From positions 20,269 to 84,268 of the forward strand of contig JAFTWQ010000019.1 in NCBI GenBank assembly GCA_017465225.1: DNA of 64,000 nucleotides, given 5' to 3'. Under the pieces are notes generated by a model. The model saw nothing but the letters and a program-made list of their open reading frames with translations, was not told the DNA's origin and ran no database searches. The position numbers and the translations under genes were made by a program. Positions 45,493 to 55,630 of this stretch are shown piece by piece. Numbering within the stretch: the stretch's first letter is position 1; each line of letters begins with the position of its first letter. This DNA is from Bacteroidales bacterium (lineage in GTDB: Bacteria > Bacteroidota > Bacteroidia > Bacteroidales > UBA932).

Positions 45493-47225
45493 CAGCTAAG
45501 ACCCGGAATACCGAGCATCTGCGCCATAACATCATTACTGCCGCCTACCGCATCTCGGAAATTCTTCGCCGCTTGTGCCGTCTGATTGAGCGCAGGAGCT
45601 GTCTGGCTCATCATCTCTTGCTGTTGTGCCATCTGCTGCGCCTGTCTGCGTGCCTCCTGCATCTTGGCGACCTCCTCGTCACTTCTGAGGATCGCCGCAG
45701 GAGAACCGAGAGCCGCCGCATATTTGTCGATCGCTTCAAGCGCATCGATCTTATCTGCCACATCGGGAAACATCTGCGCCACATTGCCCGTGAACGCGAA
45801 AAGCTGTTCTATCGCAGTCAATCCGCTCATCTTCTGAGCCTGTGCGAGAGGTGAGATATACTCTATCTTCACTTCCTCGCCTGCCAACTGCTCCATCATC
45901 TCCTCGGGGAACGGAGGGAACATACCCGCCCGCTCCAAAATGTTGTACACCCTCTCCAAGATGACAGACAAAAATTCAAACTCCAATCGTTCCACAACAG
46001 GACCGAGCTGTTGAAGCTTCTCTTGTGACCGCTCCATGACCTCACGCGCCGTCATCGTCCCCTTCTCGATAGAAGAGATCGTCAGGAACAGATCCGCATT
46101 GTACGCACGCTTGATCGCTTCCTTCGTCGCTTCGATCTTCTCCTGTACGCTTCGGATATCCAGCTTCACATCAAACACAGGCTTAATGCCGCCGTTCATA
46201 TTCGTTGCGTTCGCCGCGCCGGGGATAATGTTGATGCCCCTTGCCGCTGTCTCAACATCTGCCTGCATCGGAGGACGTACCCCAAGCTGAACCGCAACCA
46301 AGAGATCGCGCTCCAACGACTGAAGCATCTTGCTGTCGCCGAGCGCGAACCATCCTGCCCCCTTCGCGTATGGCTCAAGTCCCGTCACCAAGTACCTTGC
46401 CACCGCTACAGGCATCTCGTATGCACCGCCGATATGGAGCCATTCATCATCAGCACTTCCATCAAGCCAATATGCCACAGTGTACGGCAGAGTAAGCCTG
46501 CTCGGATTATGTCTGTCATACTCTCTGTTCGGCTCAATGAGACAGTAAATGAAATGCTGTGACCCCATGCCTCCATCTCGCTCCAACTCATTCACGAGCG
46601 TACGCGGAAGATTCTCCACCCCGAATTGCTCTGCGATCTGGCTCGTATACATCTTGTACTTGCGGCAGAACGTATTCGCCACACCGTCTGCGCCCACATC
46701 GATACAGTACGTCCCGATCGGATAATGCGTGAACCGCACGCCCATCTTCGGATCAGGGAAAACACCCAACGCACCAATGCCGAACGGAAGCTCCATGTAC
46801 ACCGACTGCGCCGCATTGTAGAAGTTACTGCCTGCCAGCACGCGCTCCAATATCGTATTGCGCTCGTCAAGCACCATAGAAGCCTCTTTGTTCTCCTTCA
46901 ATGACGAATTGGCAAACGTCAATTTGAACCAGTTGCGACTCGGTGGAGTCAGTCCGCTCATAATGCCTGCCGCGAAGATATTGCAGCACTCCCACGCACA
47001 GCCGGTGTAGATCTTGCTGTCTCTGCGCTCATGCTGATTGCTGAATTCACTCTCATCGAGCACACCCAGATACGGGAGCTGATAGTCGCGGATCTCCTTC
47101 CACTTCATCAGATGGTTTCTGCGCTTCATAATCAGCTGACTGACCTTGTTGTTCGCCTGCGCTTTCGACCGGTTTCTTTTCTTCTTCGCAGAAACGACGG
47201 TCGGACTTCTAGCAAAGATATTCAT
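45492..47225 (-). CDS. Portal protein (copy 2)
   Basis: Identical translation to the portal gene at 432-2,165. Confidence 0.9.
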   Translation of the reverse strand: MNIFARSPTVVSAKKKRNRSKAQANNKVSQLIMKRRNHLMKWKEIRDYQLPYLGVLDESEFSNQHERRDSKIYTGCAWECCNIFAAGIMSGLTPPSRNWFKLTFANSSLKENKEASMVLDERNTILERVLAGSNFYNAAQSVYMELPFGIGALGVFPDPKMGVRFTHYPIGTYCIDVGADGVANTFCRKYKMYTSQIAEQFGVENLPRTLVNELERDGGMGSQHFIYCLIEPNREYDRHNPSRLTLPYTVAYWLDGSADDEWLHIGGAYEMPVAVARYLVTGLEPYAKGAGWFALGDSKMLQSLERDLLVAVQLGVRPPMQADVETAARGINIIPGAANATNMNGGIKPVFDVKLDIRSVQEKIEATKEAIKRAYNADLFLTISSIEKGTMTAREVMERSQEKLQQLGPVVERLEFEFLSVILERVYNILERAGMFPPFPEEMMEQLAGEEVKIEYISPLAQAQKMSGLTAIEQLFAFTGNVAQMFPDVADKIDALEAIDKYAAALGSPAAILRSDEEVAKMQEARRQAQQMAQQQEMMSQTAPALNQTAQAAKNFRDAVGGSNDVMAQMLGIPGLS

Positions 47226-47229
47226 TCAC

Positions 47230-47439
47230 TCACCCCAACGTATCTTTCTTCGTGCCGACTCCGGCTAAGATGTTCGCCATACCGCTGCGAGTCGAATTGT
47301 AGCCGCGTTTTTTGCGCTCTCTTTCGTTCGCATCTCCCTGTGCGCTCTTGTCCGCAACATCACTGTTCATCACCGTTGCAGACGGCGCATACGTTACCGC
47401 TTTTGGTGCTTTCGAGCCACCCATCAATCCACTGCACAT
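47230..47439 (-). CDS. Small terminase-portal linker protein (copy 2)
   Basis: Identical translation to 2,170-2,379. Confidence 0.75.
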   Translation of the reverse strand: MCSGLMGGSKAPKAVTYAPSATVMNSDVADKSAQGDANERERKKRGYNSTRSGMANILAGVGTKKDTLG

Positions 47440-47453
47440 ATCCTATCCCTCCT

Positions 47454-48779
47454 TCATACTCCAAACGGATCATAATCCGTATTGCATCTCGTCAACGACG
47501 AATTGTACATATCTGCCTTCGCTATCACCACTTGGTGGGCGAATGTCAGCGCAACCGCGTCCGCTATATCGGGACTTGCGCCGTAATCCTTTTTGATATC
47601 CTCTTTCTTTTTCAGCTTTCGCCTGTCCGCATTATCGAAACCGTATTCCACCACAGTCAATTCCGCTTTCAGCTCGGGATCATTCGGCAGACTTCCCGTT
47701 CGTCTGATCCAGTCAGCCATCTTATGCCACATCTCTGTACGCAGATTGATGTACTTATCAGGATCTTCTGCCCTCGAACCAAAAGCCACCTCAATAATGT
47801 TCGTATATCCGAGCTGTCTCAGCCTGTCGATGACTCCGCTGCCGCCGCCCGCATCGATAAACACAGCGATCGGATCATATCTTCTGATCTCCTCGATGAT
47901 ACGCGCAACAAGCTCCATGTTGTCTATCCCCTTGTAGACCTTCGGACTGTATACGACCTCTCCTTGTCTACATACGATCACGCTTCTGTCATCTCCAAAC
48001 CTCGCCACGTCTACACCGAGGATACACGGCATCCCTCTGACCTGCGCTTCGCTATACTTGCGTTCGACAGCCTTCTCCACCATGTCAATGGTGATCAATA
48101 TGTTGAATGCCGATACGGTGAAGTCACACAGCATCTCTTGTCGCCACTCGATATCCGTCATATCCTCTTTCATGTCTGCCAACTCCTCATCATCGATGAT
48201 CCCTGTCTCCGTTGCCCGAAAAAGAAAAGAGAACCAATCCTCTTTTGATCGGCTCTCTCTGTATTTTTCGTAAAACTGGTTCTGCCCCTTCGGTGTCCCG
48301 ATGAACCATGCGAACCCCTTTCTGTCGGCAAGCGCAGGACGTATGATCTCGCCCCACAGCTCAGGTTTAATCTGCGCGTATTCGTCTAGGATGACCCCGT
48401 CCCAATACGTTCCGCGCAATGCGTCAGGTTTGTCCGCACCGACGATATATATCCTCGCACCGACCGCGCCTTTATGCTTCGTCGGGATCTCAATATACAG
48501 CTCGCTCTCATTCATCTTCAGATTCGGGATCTTGCTTGCGTAGAATTTGAGATAGTTCCACGCGATCATCTTCGCTTGATTCCGGTACGGCGCGATATAC
48601 GCATATTGCGGACTGATCTTCTCGTCCAAGAGTGCCTTTTTCAGCATCGCATTGACGCTGCCTACCGTCTTTCCCAACCGTCGATGCGCCACCAGCACAC
48701 CGAAACGATATCTGTCGAACGCAGGATGAAGAACATCATTCCAGATCTTTCTCGGACGGTACGGTATCGTGATCCTCAT
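47454..48779 (-). CDS. terL: Terminase large subunit (copy 2)
   Basis: Identical translation to 2,394-3,719. Confidence 0.93.
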   Translation of the reverse strand: MRITIPYRPRKIWNDVLHPAFDRYRFGVLVAHRRLGKTVGSVNAMLKKALLDEKISPQYAYIAPYRNQAKMIAWNYLKFYASKIPNLKMNESELYIEIPTKHKGAVGARIYIVGADKPDALRGTYWDGVILDEYAQIKPELWGEIIRPALADRKGFAWFIGTPKGQNQFYEKYRESRSKEDWFSFLFRATETGIIDDEELADMKEDMTDIEWRQEMLCDFTVSAFNILITIDMVEKAVERKYSEAQVRGMPCILGVDVARFGDDRSVIVCRQGEVVYSPKVYKGIDNMELVARIIEEIRRYDPIAVFIDAGGGSGVIDRLRQLGYTNIIEVAFGSRAEDPDKYINLRTEMWHKMADWIRRTGSLPNDPELKAELTVVEYGFDNADRRKLKKKEDIKKDYGASPDIADAVALTFAHQVVIAKADMYNSSLTRCNTDYDPFGV

Positions 48780-49152
48780 CTTGACCCCTCCATTCAATCG
48801 TGATCGTGCCCTCGTTCTCGTTCAGCCGTTTCTCGACGAACATACCCAAGCTCTTTCCGATCAGCTCGGATGCCTTCAACCTGTTTTTCATGTTCTCCGC
48901 TTCATCCTTCATCACGTTTGACCAAAACGCTGTCAGCTCTTCATTGAGCACTCCTGCCTTATCCGCGTTGCGCTCCATCAACTCTTTCATGCGCGCCTTG
49001 ATATGCGGCTGTTGGAGAAGCCTGTGTGCCTGCCTGTTGGCATGCAGAGGCATATATCCGGCTCGACGTGCCGCCTCTGCCTGTGACATACCCACCTTTG
49101 CAAGCTCCTGACAGAACCTCTCCTGCCTTGCGTCTTTCAGTATTGGCATCAT
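48736..49152 (-). CDS. terS: Terminase small subunit (copy 2)
   Basis: Identical translation to 3,676-4,092. The terminator at 4,105-4,133 recurs at 49,165-49,193. Confidence 0.88.
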   Translation of the reverse strand: MMPILKDARQERFCQELAKVGMSQAEAARRAGYMPLHANRQAHRLLQQPHIKARMKELMERNADKAGVLNEELTAFWSNVMKDEAENMKNRLKASELIGKSLGMFVEKRLNENEGTITIEWRGQDEDHDTVPSEKDLE

Positions 49153-49199
49153 CTCACCTCCTCAAATAAAAAAGCCGCCCAATATGGACGGCTGATACT

Positions 49200-49358
49200 C
49201 TATTTTTTTGCCTTGCGATTTTTTCTTCTTACCGCGCGTTTCCCGTAGATCACACCAAGCGCGCAAGCATCACAGACAGCAGACATCGCATCGCTGCGCT
49301 CCGCTATGATCGCCAGCTCCGCAAGAAGCTCTCTCGGCACCGTTTGAAAACGAAGCAT
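49200..49358 (-). CDS. Small basic protein (copy 2)
   Basis: Same sequence as the 52-residue gene at 4,140-4,298. Confidence 0.6.
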   Translation of the reverse strand: MLRFQTVPRELLAELAIIAERSDAMSAVCDACALGVIYGKRAVRRKNRKAKK

Positions 49359-49385
49359 GTTCGCTCCTCCTTTCCCCAAAAGATA

Positions 49386-49736
49386 TCAGATGGGGAAAAG
49401 CGTTTCATTCGGCAACCCTCCTGCCTGTCTCGCATAGAAGCAGAAAGTCTTTCTTTTCTCGTTCGGTTTTTCGCTGTCGAACCCTCGATAGCCACAGCAC
49501 ATAGCTGTCTCGACAAGCTCTTTGAAGCAAGCCTTGATCTTCTTGGCAATAAGATTGATGTGTACGCGACTTCTCGCCTCGCACGATTCCAGTGCGGCGA
49601 TTGCTTTGTCATCAATATCGATGTACTCAACGATAGCTGTTGTCCGTTCTTCGCAGGCACGATTGATATTTACCTGCACCACACACGGAGCGAGCACACC
49701 GATGATTGCCAAGACGATTAAAATGATTTTTTTCAT
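49386..49736 (-). CDS. Secreted small protein (copy 2)
   Basis: Identical translation to 4,326-4,676. Confidence 0.6.
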   Translation of the reverse strand: MKKIILIVLAIIGVLAPCVVQVNINRACEERTTAIVEYIDIDDKAIAALESCEARSRVHINLIAKKIKACFKELVETAMCCGYRGFDSEKPNEKRKTFCFYARQAGGLPNETLFPI

Positions 49737-49911
49737 ATGCAATCACCTCTGACGATGAAGATTCTCCGCACAAGCCTACTTTCCTTCTAGGTTTTCAATG
49801 TATTCTTGTATACATAAAAGGCAAGGTCGTCTCAACCTTGCCTTCATGCCCATTATAATTATATCACAGAAAGCGCGTACCAAACCATACCAAAAATTTT
49901 TATATTCATAC

Positions 49912-49940
49912 TTGACTTGTCACCAATTTGGTGATATAAT
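49912..49940 (+). promoter_or_regulatory. Promoter and palindromic operator (copy 2)
   Basis: Second copy of 4,852-4,880, with CACCAATTTGGTG at 49,921-49,933. The hairpin and extended -10 on the other strand recur at 49,818-49,844 and 49,858-49,866. Confidence 0.75.
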
Positions 49941-49979
49941 ATAATCAAAGATAAGGGGAACACAAAGGAGAGATGAAAA

Positions 49980-50210
49980 ATGAAGGAAACGAATTATTAC
50001 GTTTATAGAACAAGAATCGACGGAAGAATAGATGACGAATGGCTTGAAAAGGTAACGACCGACAAGGAAGAAGCTATACAGTTAGCGCAATCTATAGCAT
50101 ATTGCATAGCACGTGATAACCAATCTAAAATGTACGGCGTCGAAATTAGAGTGTTTTCAACACCAGAGGACGAGGAAAACCAATGGAACTGGGATAACAT
50201 CGAATTTTAA
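49980..50210 (+). CDS. Small acidic protein of the plus-strand island (copy 2)
   Basis: Identical translation to 4,920-5,150. Confidence 0.7.
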   Translation: MKETNYYVYRTRIDGRIDDEWLEKVTTDKEEAIQLAQSIAYCIARDNQSKMYGVEIRVFSTPEDEENQWNWDNIEF

Positions 50211-50212
50211 GG

Positions 50213-50404
50213 ATGACTGATATGAACGAATTTAAGAGCGCGCGATTAGCCGCAGGCATCACACAACAAGAGATGGCAGACTTGATGAAGATCCCCAAAC
50301 GCACGATCGGCAACTGGGAGAACGACGTAAGTCATCCTCCCGAATATGTCAAGCGATTCGTGCTTAACGAACTGGAGTCAATAGCAAAAAACCGCAACGA
50401 ATAG
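50213..50404 (+). CDS. Small XRE regulator (copy 2)
   Basis: Identical translation to 5,153-5,344; its terminator recurs at 50,391-50,420. Confidence 0.8.
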   Translation: MTDMNEFKSARLAAGITQQEMADLMKIPKRTIGNWENDVSHPPEYVKRFVLNELESIAKNRNE

Positions 50405-50418
50405 TTGCGGTCTTTTTT

Positions 50419-50772
50419 TTATTCTCGTTTAAGCCGTTTGAAATATCCTCTTCGATTGTTCTTGTGCCAAGTCAGGCATCGTACAGCATTTCTCTCCTTG
50501 TCGTTCGCGCCGAGGATCTGCATTAACGTCTCGACACTTATCTGTACGTCTGCGCATTCCATCAACAAGTCCATTCGCTTATCCGGATTACCGTTGTAGC
50601 TTTGATAGGCAGTCTCGACCTCTGCCAATTCTTCTTTGACCTTCCCGATCTGCTGTTCGACCGTGTTGCCGCAGAACTTACCGCATGGCATCAGCCAATT
50701 CATTGCACGCGCTTTTTCCTGCAAGCTTTTCTTTTTATCGCTCACCGCACGTTTCTCCATCTCGTTATACAT
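50419..50772 (-). CDS. MazG-like protein (copy 2)
   Basis: Identical translation to 5,359-5,712. Confidence 0.65.
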   Translation of the reverse strand: MYNEMEKRAVSDKKKSLQEKARAMNWLMPCGKFCGNTVEQQIGKVKEELAEVETAYQSYNGNPDKRMDLLMECADVQISVETLMQILGANDKERNAVRCLTWHKNNRRGYFKRLKRE

Positions 50773-51175
50773 TGCCGTCTCCTTTCAGTCGTCTGAGTAT
50801 GTTCCGATGTCGATAGTGGAGCGCATTCCATGACAATCCCATTGTTGCGGCTGCCGCTTCCCACGTCATTCCGCGGAAGTAATACAGCCGTATGAGCATC
50901 TGATCGTCTGCACTCAGTCCGTCTATCTCCATCTCTATCTTCGCTTTCAAATCGAGGAGGATTGATATCTTGGCGTAATATCGCTTTCGAAGAGCATCAG
51001 CACGCGCGATCGTCTCGCCGATCTTATCCGTCGTCATGTGTGCGCCTGGCATACCCGATAGATTCTGTACGCTCGGCACGACCATCAGCATATCCAGCTC
51101 GCGTATCTCTTCTGCCAACTGCATCATCTCGCCTTTTATATGTCGATACTGTCTCAGCTCGTCTTTCGTAATCAT
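50765..51175 (-). CDS. Sigma region 4-like late regulator (copy 2)
   Basis: Identical translation to 5,705-6,115. Confidence 0.7.
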   Translation of the reverse strand: MITKDELRQYRHIKGEMMQLAEEIRELDMLMVVPSVQNLSGMPGAHMTTDKIGETIARADALRKRYYAKISILLDLKAKIEMEIDGLSADDQMLIRLYYFRGMTWEAAAATMGLSWNALHYRHRNILRRLKGDGNV

Positions 51176-51194
51176 ATCAATCCTCCTGTTCTCT

Positions 51195-51344
51195 TTACGG
51201 TCTCATCGGAATCCGTATCGGCAAGCTTCTTCTGTTACGCTCTCTCAGCTTGTCGAGCTTCTCCCGATATATCTTATACTTTTCACAACTTGTATGACAA
51301 GTCACCGTTCTGTCTTTGCACTTTGCTTCGCGTGGACATCGCAT
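51195..51344 (-). CDS. Small cysteine-rich protein (copy 2)
   Basis: Same sequence as 6,135-6,284. Confidence 0.65.
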   Translation of the reverse strand: MRCPREAKCKDRTVTCHTSCEKYKIYREKLDKLRERNRRSLPIRIPMRP

Positions 51345-51784
51345 TACATCAGCTCCTTACGCAAGATAAATACTTCGACTTCTACCCTCGGCTCATCATC
51401 ATACCACTTCTCTACTCTCGCATGAATGATCTGCTTGTCGTCCTTGAACAACAGACCGTTCAGCGCATCAGTCACTGCCTTGAAAATGTTGTCCACGTCT
51501 GGTTTCTTTGTCGGTCGAACAATGCCTTTATGCACGCCTGTACGGAATTTCCTGCCCTTGCTCTGCGGTATTCCCATATAGGCGTATACATTCACGCCTA
51601 TACCTTCATCGTTATCCGCAATCTTCCACCCCTGTTCCTTTGCCTCCGTCTGCGCGATCATCTTCACGTATGCCTTATAATTGCGGCTCTCCTCCGCGTC
51701 ATACGTATGTACATGACCATTTACCTGTGTGAATCTTGGGCGAGACTGTCCATGCGGCTCACCCGGGATAATAAATCTCAGCAT
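51344..51784 (-). CDS. rusA: RusA-family resolvase (copy 2)
   Basis: Identical translation to 6,284-6,724. Confidence 0.9.
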   Translation of the reverse strand: MLRFIIPGEPHGQSRPRFTQVNGHVHTYDAEESRNYKAYVKMIAQTEAKEQGWKIADNDEGIGVNVYAYMGIPQSKGRKFRTGVHKGIVRPTKKPDVDNIFKAVTDALNGLLFKDDKQIIHARVEKWYDDEPRVEVEVFILRKELM

Positions 51785-51794
51785 TGGTTACCTC

Positions 51795-52169
51795 CTAGAA
51801 TGGGATCTCTTCTTCTGGGGATGCTTCGCTTCCCATTGACGAATAATCTGCTTTTTCGCTCGTTGCCTGTTTGCTGTCTACGAAAAACAGATTGCTTGCC
51901 ACGACTTCCGTCACCCTACGCTTCTGACCGTCATTCGCTTCATAAGACCGAATCTGCAGTCTGCCCTCGATCAACGCGCGGCGACCTTTCGACAAGTTAT
52001 TGCCGACGATCTCCGCCAACTTCTCCCACGCTACGATAGGGATAAAATCTGCCGTATCCTGACCGTATCTGTTCACTGCCAGAGAAAACGATGCCACCGC
52101 CTTACCCGACTGCGTGTATCTCGCCTCGGGATCGCCCGCCAGACGACCCATCAATATCACCTTATTCAT
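51795..52169 (-). CDS. ssb: Single-stranded DNA-binding protein (copy 2)
   Basis: Identical translation to 6,735-7,109. Confidence 0.95.
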   Translation of the reverse strand: MNKVILMGRLAGDPEARYTQSGKAVASFSLAVNRYGQDTADFIPIVAWEKLAEIVGNNLSKGRRALIEGRLQIRSYEANDGQKRRVTEVVASNLFFVDSKQATSEKADYSSMGSEASPEEEIPF

Positions 52170-52294
52170 CTCTCTCGCACCTCCTCTATCATCTCATCGA
52201 TCCTGCGACCTTCTTCCTTCAATCGCGCCTTCACATAATATGCCCCTGTCAATATGACTATCAAGACATATCCACACATCAATATCTCTATCAC
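52166..52294 (-). CDS. Small membrane protein, GTG start (copy 2)
   Basis: Same sequence as 7,106-7,234. Confidence 0.55.
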   Translation of the reverse strand: MIEILMCGYVLIVILTGAYYVKARLKEEGRRIDEMIEEVRER

Positions 52295-52398
52295 TCTTCA
52301 TCCTCCCATACATTATCTCGATATAATGCCACCGCTCCAACCAGAGCAATGCCTATCAGCACCATCGCAATCATCACGCACAACCATTGCTCCATCAT
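52291..52398 (-). CDS. Very small membrane protein (copy 2)
   Basis: Same sequence as 7,231-7,338. Confidence 0.5.
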   Translation of the reverse strand: MMEQWLCVMIAMVLIGIALVGAVALYRDNVWEDEE

Positions 52399-52802
52399 GT
52401 CGAATCACTCCATTCCTTACCCGTCAACTCCTGATAGATGCGTGGTCTGGCTTTAAGAGCCTCCTCGTATGTGCGAAATACCATGCCGCATTTCAAATTA
52501 GCATAATCCTCTACTGTGTCATTCCAACAGACCGTATATACCTTGAACTCACTGTTGTATAGCGAATAATATGATTCTCCTATTTTCGGTCTCCACGGCA
52601 GTTTTTTTATCTTACACACACCTCGGAGCAAATCATTAAAAAGCGATGGTCTTTTTTGCCCTCCCATTGCAATAATCAATCCGTCCTCGACGATCATGTG
52701 ATTGACCTCCAGCGCAAATCCATTTACATCTATCACTTGGAATTCTTCCCCAAGCTCTACACCGAGCATCTCAGCGACCTGTTTCATGTAATTCGCCATC
52801 AT
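52395..52802 (-). CDS. Phage protein of unknown function (copy 2)
   Basis: Identical translation to 7,335-7,742. Confidence 0.65.
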   Translation of the reverse strand: MMANYMKQVAEMLGVELGEEFQVIDVNGFALEVNHMIVEDGLIIAMGGQKRPSLFNDLLRGVCKIKKLPWRPKIGESYYSLYNSEFKVYTVCWNDTVEDYANLKCGMVFRTYEEALKARPRIYQELTGKEWSDST

Positions 52803-52811
52803 TTTCCCTCC

Positions 52812-53948
52812 TCAATATTTAACGCCGATATAATCGAGAACCCGCCCCAATCCAAGACCCTCTCTATTTGGCTGCCATTTGCCATCCACCATCTCGCCAC
52901 CGTTGATGCAGTAGTCGTACTGGCGAGAATGTGTCCGTTTCAACCGTTGGAATCTGTTCTCGCCTTTTTCCAGATGCACACCGAACATACAGAAGATACA
53001 TCCTGTTCGTTTGCATCCTGTCGTCCGTAATCGATTACCGTCCTCGGCGAATGATGTTGCATATTCGTAACCATCTTCACCCACGTATACGATATCTCCG
53101 TATGCGGAGCAGTACGGCACGTTGTATTTTTTGATGTAGGCAAGAACATCTTGCTCTGTCCAAAAAGCCATTGGCTGGCTCTGCGGTCTTTTCAAACCGA
53201 ACGCATTGCATCCTGTTTTTTCCCATCCGTCTCGTCTTTTTATGCTTTCCTCTGCCATCATTCCAATTATTGGTTTTTTCCCTGTCGCTTTCTCATACGC
53301 GATCGCTGGCTTCTTTTTCATTTGCATACAACATCTGTCGCTAATATCGAACGGTGCTTTTAATAAAAATCCCCATTTTGCATTATTAAACGTTGATATT
53401 GTGCCATCTTTTTGTGTGTACGTTCCGTTAAGCTTTGCAATTCGTGTCACGCTACCCTGTTTTGCGCTCTGGACACAATTCGAGACATCCTTGCTGACGA
53501 CCGGATATCCATATCGCCGTATCACTTCATCGAAGCGCATCTCCGGTCGAACGATCTCAACGTCCGTATTGAAGCAATCGTATTTACCGTCTTTCACCTC
53601 GCGGACGAATCGCTGTATCTCGGGATATTCGAGACCCGTATTCACGAACAAGGCAGGCACATCATCGTACAGTGAATCCACAATATGTTTCAGTACGGTC
53701 GAATCCTTGCCGCCAGAGAAAGAGACGTATACCTGCCCTTCTGTCTCCCATTGTATGTATTCATTCTCTTTTAATAACGGCTCTTCTGTGGCGGTGACAA
53801 ATCTCGTTTTGCCTGTCTTTTTGTTCCTGATCTCGTATTTTTTCCACGCTTCGTACCAAGATTGAATCCGCTGTTTCGTCAGAAGAACCTTTGCCTCAAG
53901 CGGTAAGCTCTGCATCTGCTTCAGATCGTGCGCCGTATGCCTGTTCAT
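52812..53948 (-). CDS. PAPS reductase/DndC-like PP-loop protein (copy 2)
   Basis: Identical translation to 7,752-8,888. Confidence 0.8.
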   Translation of the reverse strand: MNRHTAHDLKQMQSLPLEAKVLLTKQRIQSWYEAWKKYEIRNKKTGKTRFVTATEEPLLKENEYIQWETEGQVYVSFSGGKDSTVLKHIVDSLYDDVPALFVNTGLEYPEIQRFVREVKDGKYDCFNTDVEIVRPEMRFDEVIRRYGYPVVSKDVSNCVQSAKQGSVTRIAKLNGTYTQKDGTISTFNNAKWGFLLKAPFDISDRCCMQMKKKPAIAYEKATGKKPIIGMMAEESIKRRDGWEKTGCNAFGLKRPQSQPMAFWTEQDVLAYIKKYNVPYCSAYGDIVYVGEDGYEYATSFAEDGNRLRTTGCKRTGCIFCMFGVHLEKGENRFQRLKRTHSRQYDYCINGGEMVDGKWQPNREGLGLGRVLDYIGVKY

Positions 53949-54145
53949 CACATCACCTTCACATATCTGCTTTTAAGGCAGCTCTCGCACAGCTCATCGC
54001 CTTCTGCCTCGTAGATATCGCCGTATATCTCATCGCCGCAATCATCGCATACATACACGGCGATGTTTTTCTTCGGACAGCTCTGCCCCAGACAGCCCAT
54101 CTCAGGCGGACAATCTACGCATTGATTCTCGATTCTTGTTGCCAT
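53948..54145 (-). CDS. Small zinc-ribbon-like protein (copy 2)
   Basis: Identical translation to 8,888-9,085. Confidence 0.7.
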   Translation of the reverse strand: MATRIENQCVDCPPEMGCLGQSCPKKNIAVYVCDDCGDEIYGDIYEAEGDELCESCLKSRYVKVM

Positions 54146-54147
54146 AT

Positions 54148-54468
54148 CTATTCCTCCATCTCTTTTCCGCAGTAAGGACAATACCCAAACACAGGCTCTT
54201 GTACCGTCACATATGTTTTTTGGAAAATATCCGCTCGACATGGATAGATTTCACCTTTCACTCCACGCACGATATAAGCACCGACCGACACGTGCAAATC
54301 ACCCTCAAGCGTTTTTACATACAACTCGCCTGCATCCTTGTAGAACAATACACCGTTTTCATACGCTTCTACTGCCCAATCAGGTACATACCATTCGCCA
54401 TCGCTGTCCATCATATCGCCGTCATATCGAAATGCCTCTATCTCCACAGGTCTTTTCACGTATTTCAT
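54148..54468 (-). CDS. Hypothetical protein with zinc knuckle (copy 2)
   Basis: Identical translation to 9,088-9,408. Confidence 0.75.
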   Translation of the reverse strand: MKYVKRPVEIEAFRYDGDMMDSDGEWYVPDWAVEAYENGVLFYKDAGELYVKTLEGDLHVSVGAYIVRGVKGEIYPCRADIFQKTYVTVQEPVFGYCPYCGKEMEE

Positions 54469-54818
54469 TTCTTCCCCTCCTCGGCATGGAATCCGCCTCT
54501 GTCGTTTCGGCGAATCGCCACCCCTATTTCTCTCTCGATTGCTTCTGCAACCTCATCAAGCGTGACGTGCTGTTTATCCACACAATCATATGTGTTGAAT
54601 ACCGCATCAACGAAGCGTTTCATCCTTACCGCGCCGAATCCGAATTTCGTCCGAAGCACCTCCATCGAAGCGTATATGCATCTCGGCAATACATACAACG
54701 TACATTCGTCTATCGCTCTCTGGTGGAGAGCTTCAATGTCCGCCCTCTTTACCTGATATACGGCATCACCTTTCCGCATGGCTCTCTCTTGCCTGCGTCT
54801 CTCTGCTCTGTTGCTCAT
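54465..54818 (-). CDS. Hypothetical phage protein (copy 2)
   Basis: Identical translation to 9,405-9,758. Confidence 0.65.
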   Translation of the reverse strand: MSNRAERRRQERAMRKGDAVYQVKRADIEALHQRAIDECTLYVLPRCIYASMEVLRTKFGFGAVRMKRFVDAVFNTYDCVDKQHVTLDEVAEAIEREIGVAIRRNDRGGFHAEEGKK

Positions 54819-54822
54819 GCCC

Positions 54823-55623
54823 TCACCACAATCCTCCACCACTCGGCATAATCTTCTCAAGTGCTTTTTGATAAAACCCTTTGTCAACCTCGAACCCGTA
54901 TGCATGGCGACCAAGATCATATGCCGCTCGAAGCGTTGTTCCACTACCAGCGCAAGGGTCAATAACAACATCTCCCTCATCGGTAAATATCTCTATCAGC
55001 CTTTTCAGCACTCCTACAGGCTTCTGTGTCGGGTGTACCTTCGGATATTTTTTCGCATCGTCTCTTGTCCACTCGATCCAGTTAAATATCATCTTGCCAG
55101 TCCCACGAATGATCTTGCCGTTTTCGTCATACTGCCTGCCGTTGTTGAATTTCGGCAATTTGTCTCGATACAACACCACCGCAAATTCTGTCGCACCAAC
55201 AATCCGCATATTTGCTTTCAGCACCTGCGCCGAATAATTCTTCACGAAGAAAAGCGGATACGACTTGCAGAATCCATATCTCTTGCCATATTCGATCACT
55301 GTCTGCATCTGCTCGAACGCGCAGAACACGATCATTGCAGGTGCTTTTCCTCGTTCTTTCGGCTCTTTTTTCAGTAGCCGGTTACAAAAATGCATGTACT
55401 CAGCGATTTTGAATTTGCCGTCCGTGTTGAAGAAGCTCGCCTTTGCCAACTTGCTTTCACCATTCTTGTTATCGCCGTCCGTATACCACATCGGATTGCT
55501 TGCGTAGGCATCTGTCCCGATATTGTACGGTATGTCTGCAATCACAAGCTGCGCTTTCGGAATGTTATAACGCTTGAAATTTTGAAAGTTATCGTGATGT
55601 AATTCACATCGTATCTTTTTCAT
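54823..55623 (-). CDS. DNA methyltransferase (copy 2)
   Basis: Identical translation to 9,763-10,563. Confidence 0.85.
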   Translation of the reverse strand: MKKIRCELHHDNFQNFKRYNIPKAQLVIADIPYNIGTDAYASNPMWYTDGDNKNGESKLAKASFFNTDGKFKIAEYMHFCNRLLKKEPKERGKAPAMIVFCAFEQMQTVIEYGKRYGFCKSYPLFFVKNYSAQVLKANMRIVGATEFAVVLYRDKLPKFNNGRQYDENGKIIRGTGKMIFNWIEWTRDDAKKYPKVHPTQKPVGVLKRLIEIFTDEGDVVIDPCAGSGTTLRAAYDLGRHAYGFEVDKGFYQKALEKIMPSGGGLW

Positions 55624-55630
55624 TCGACAC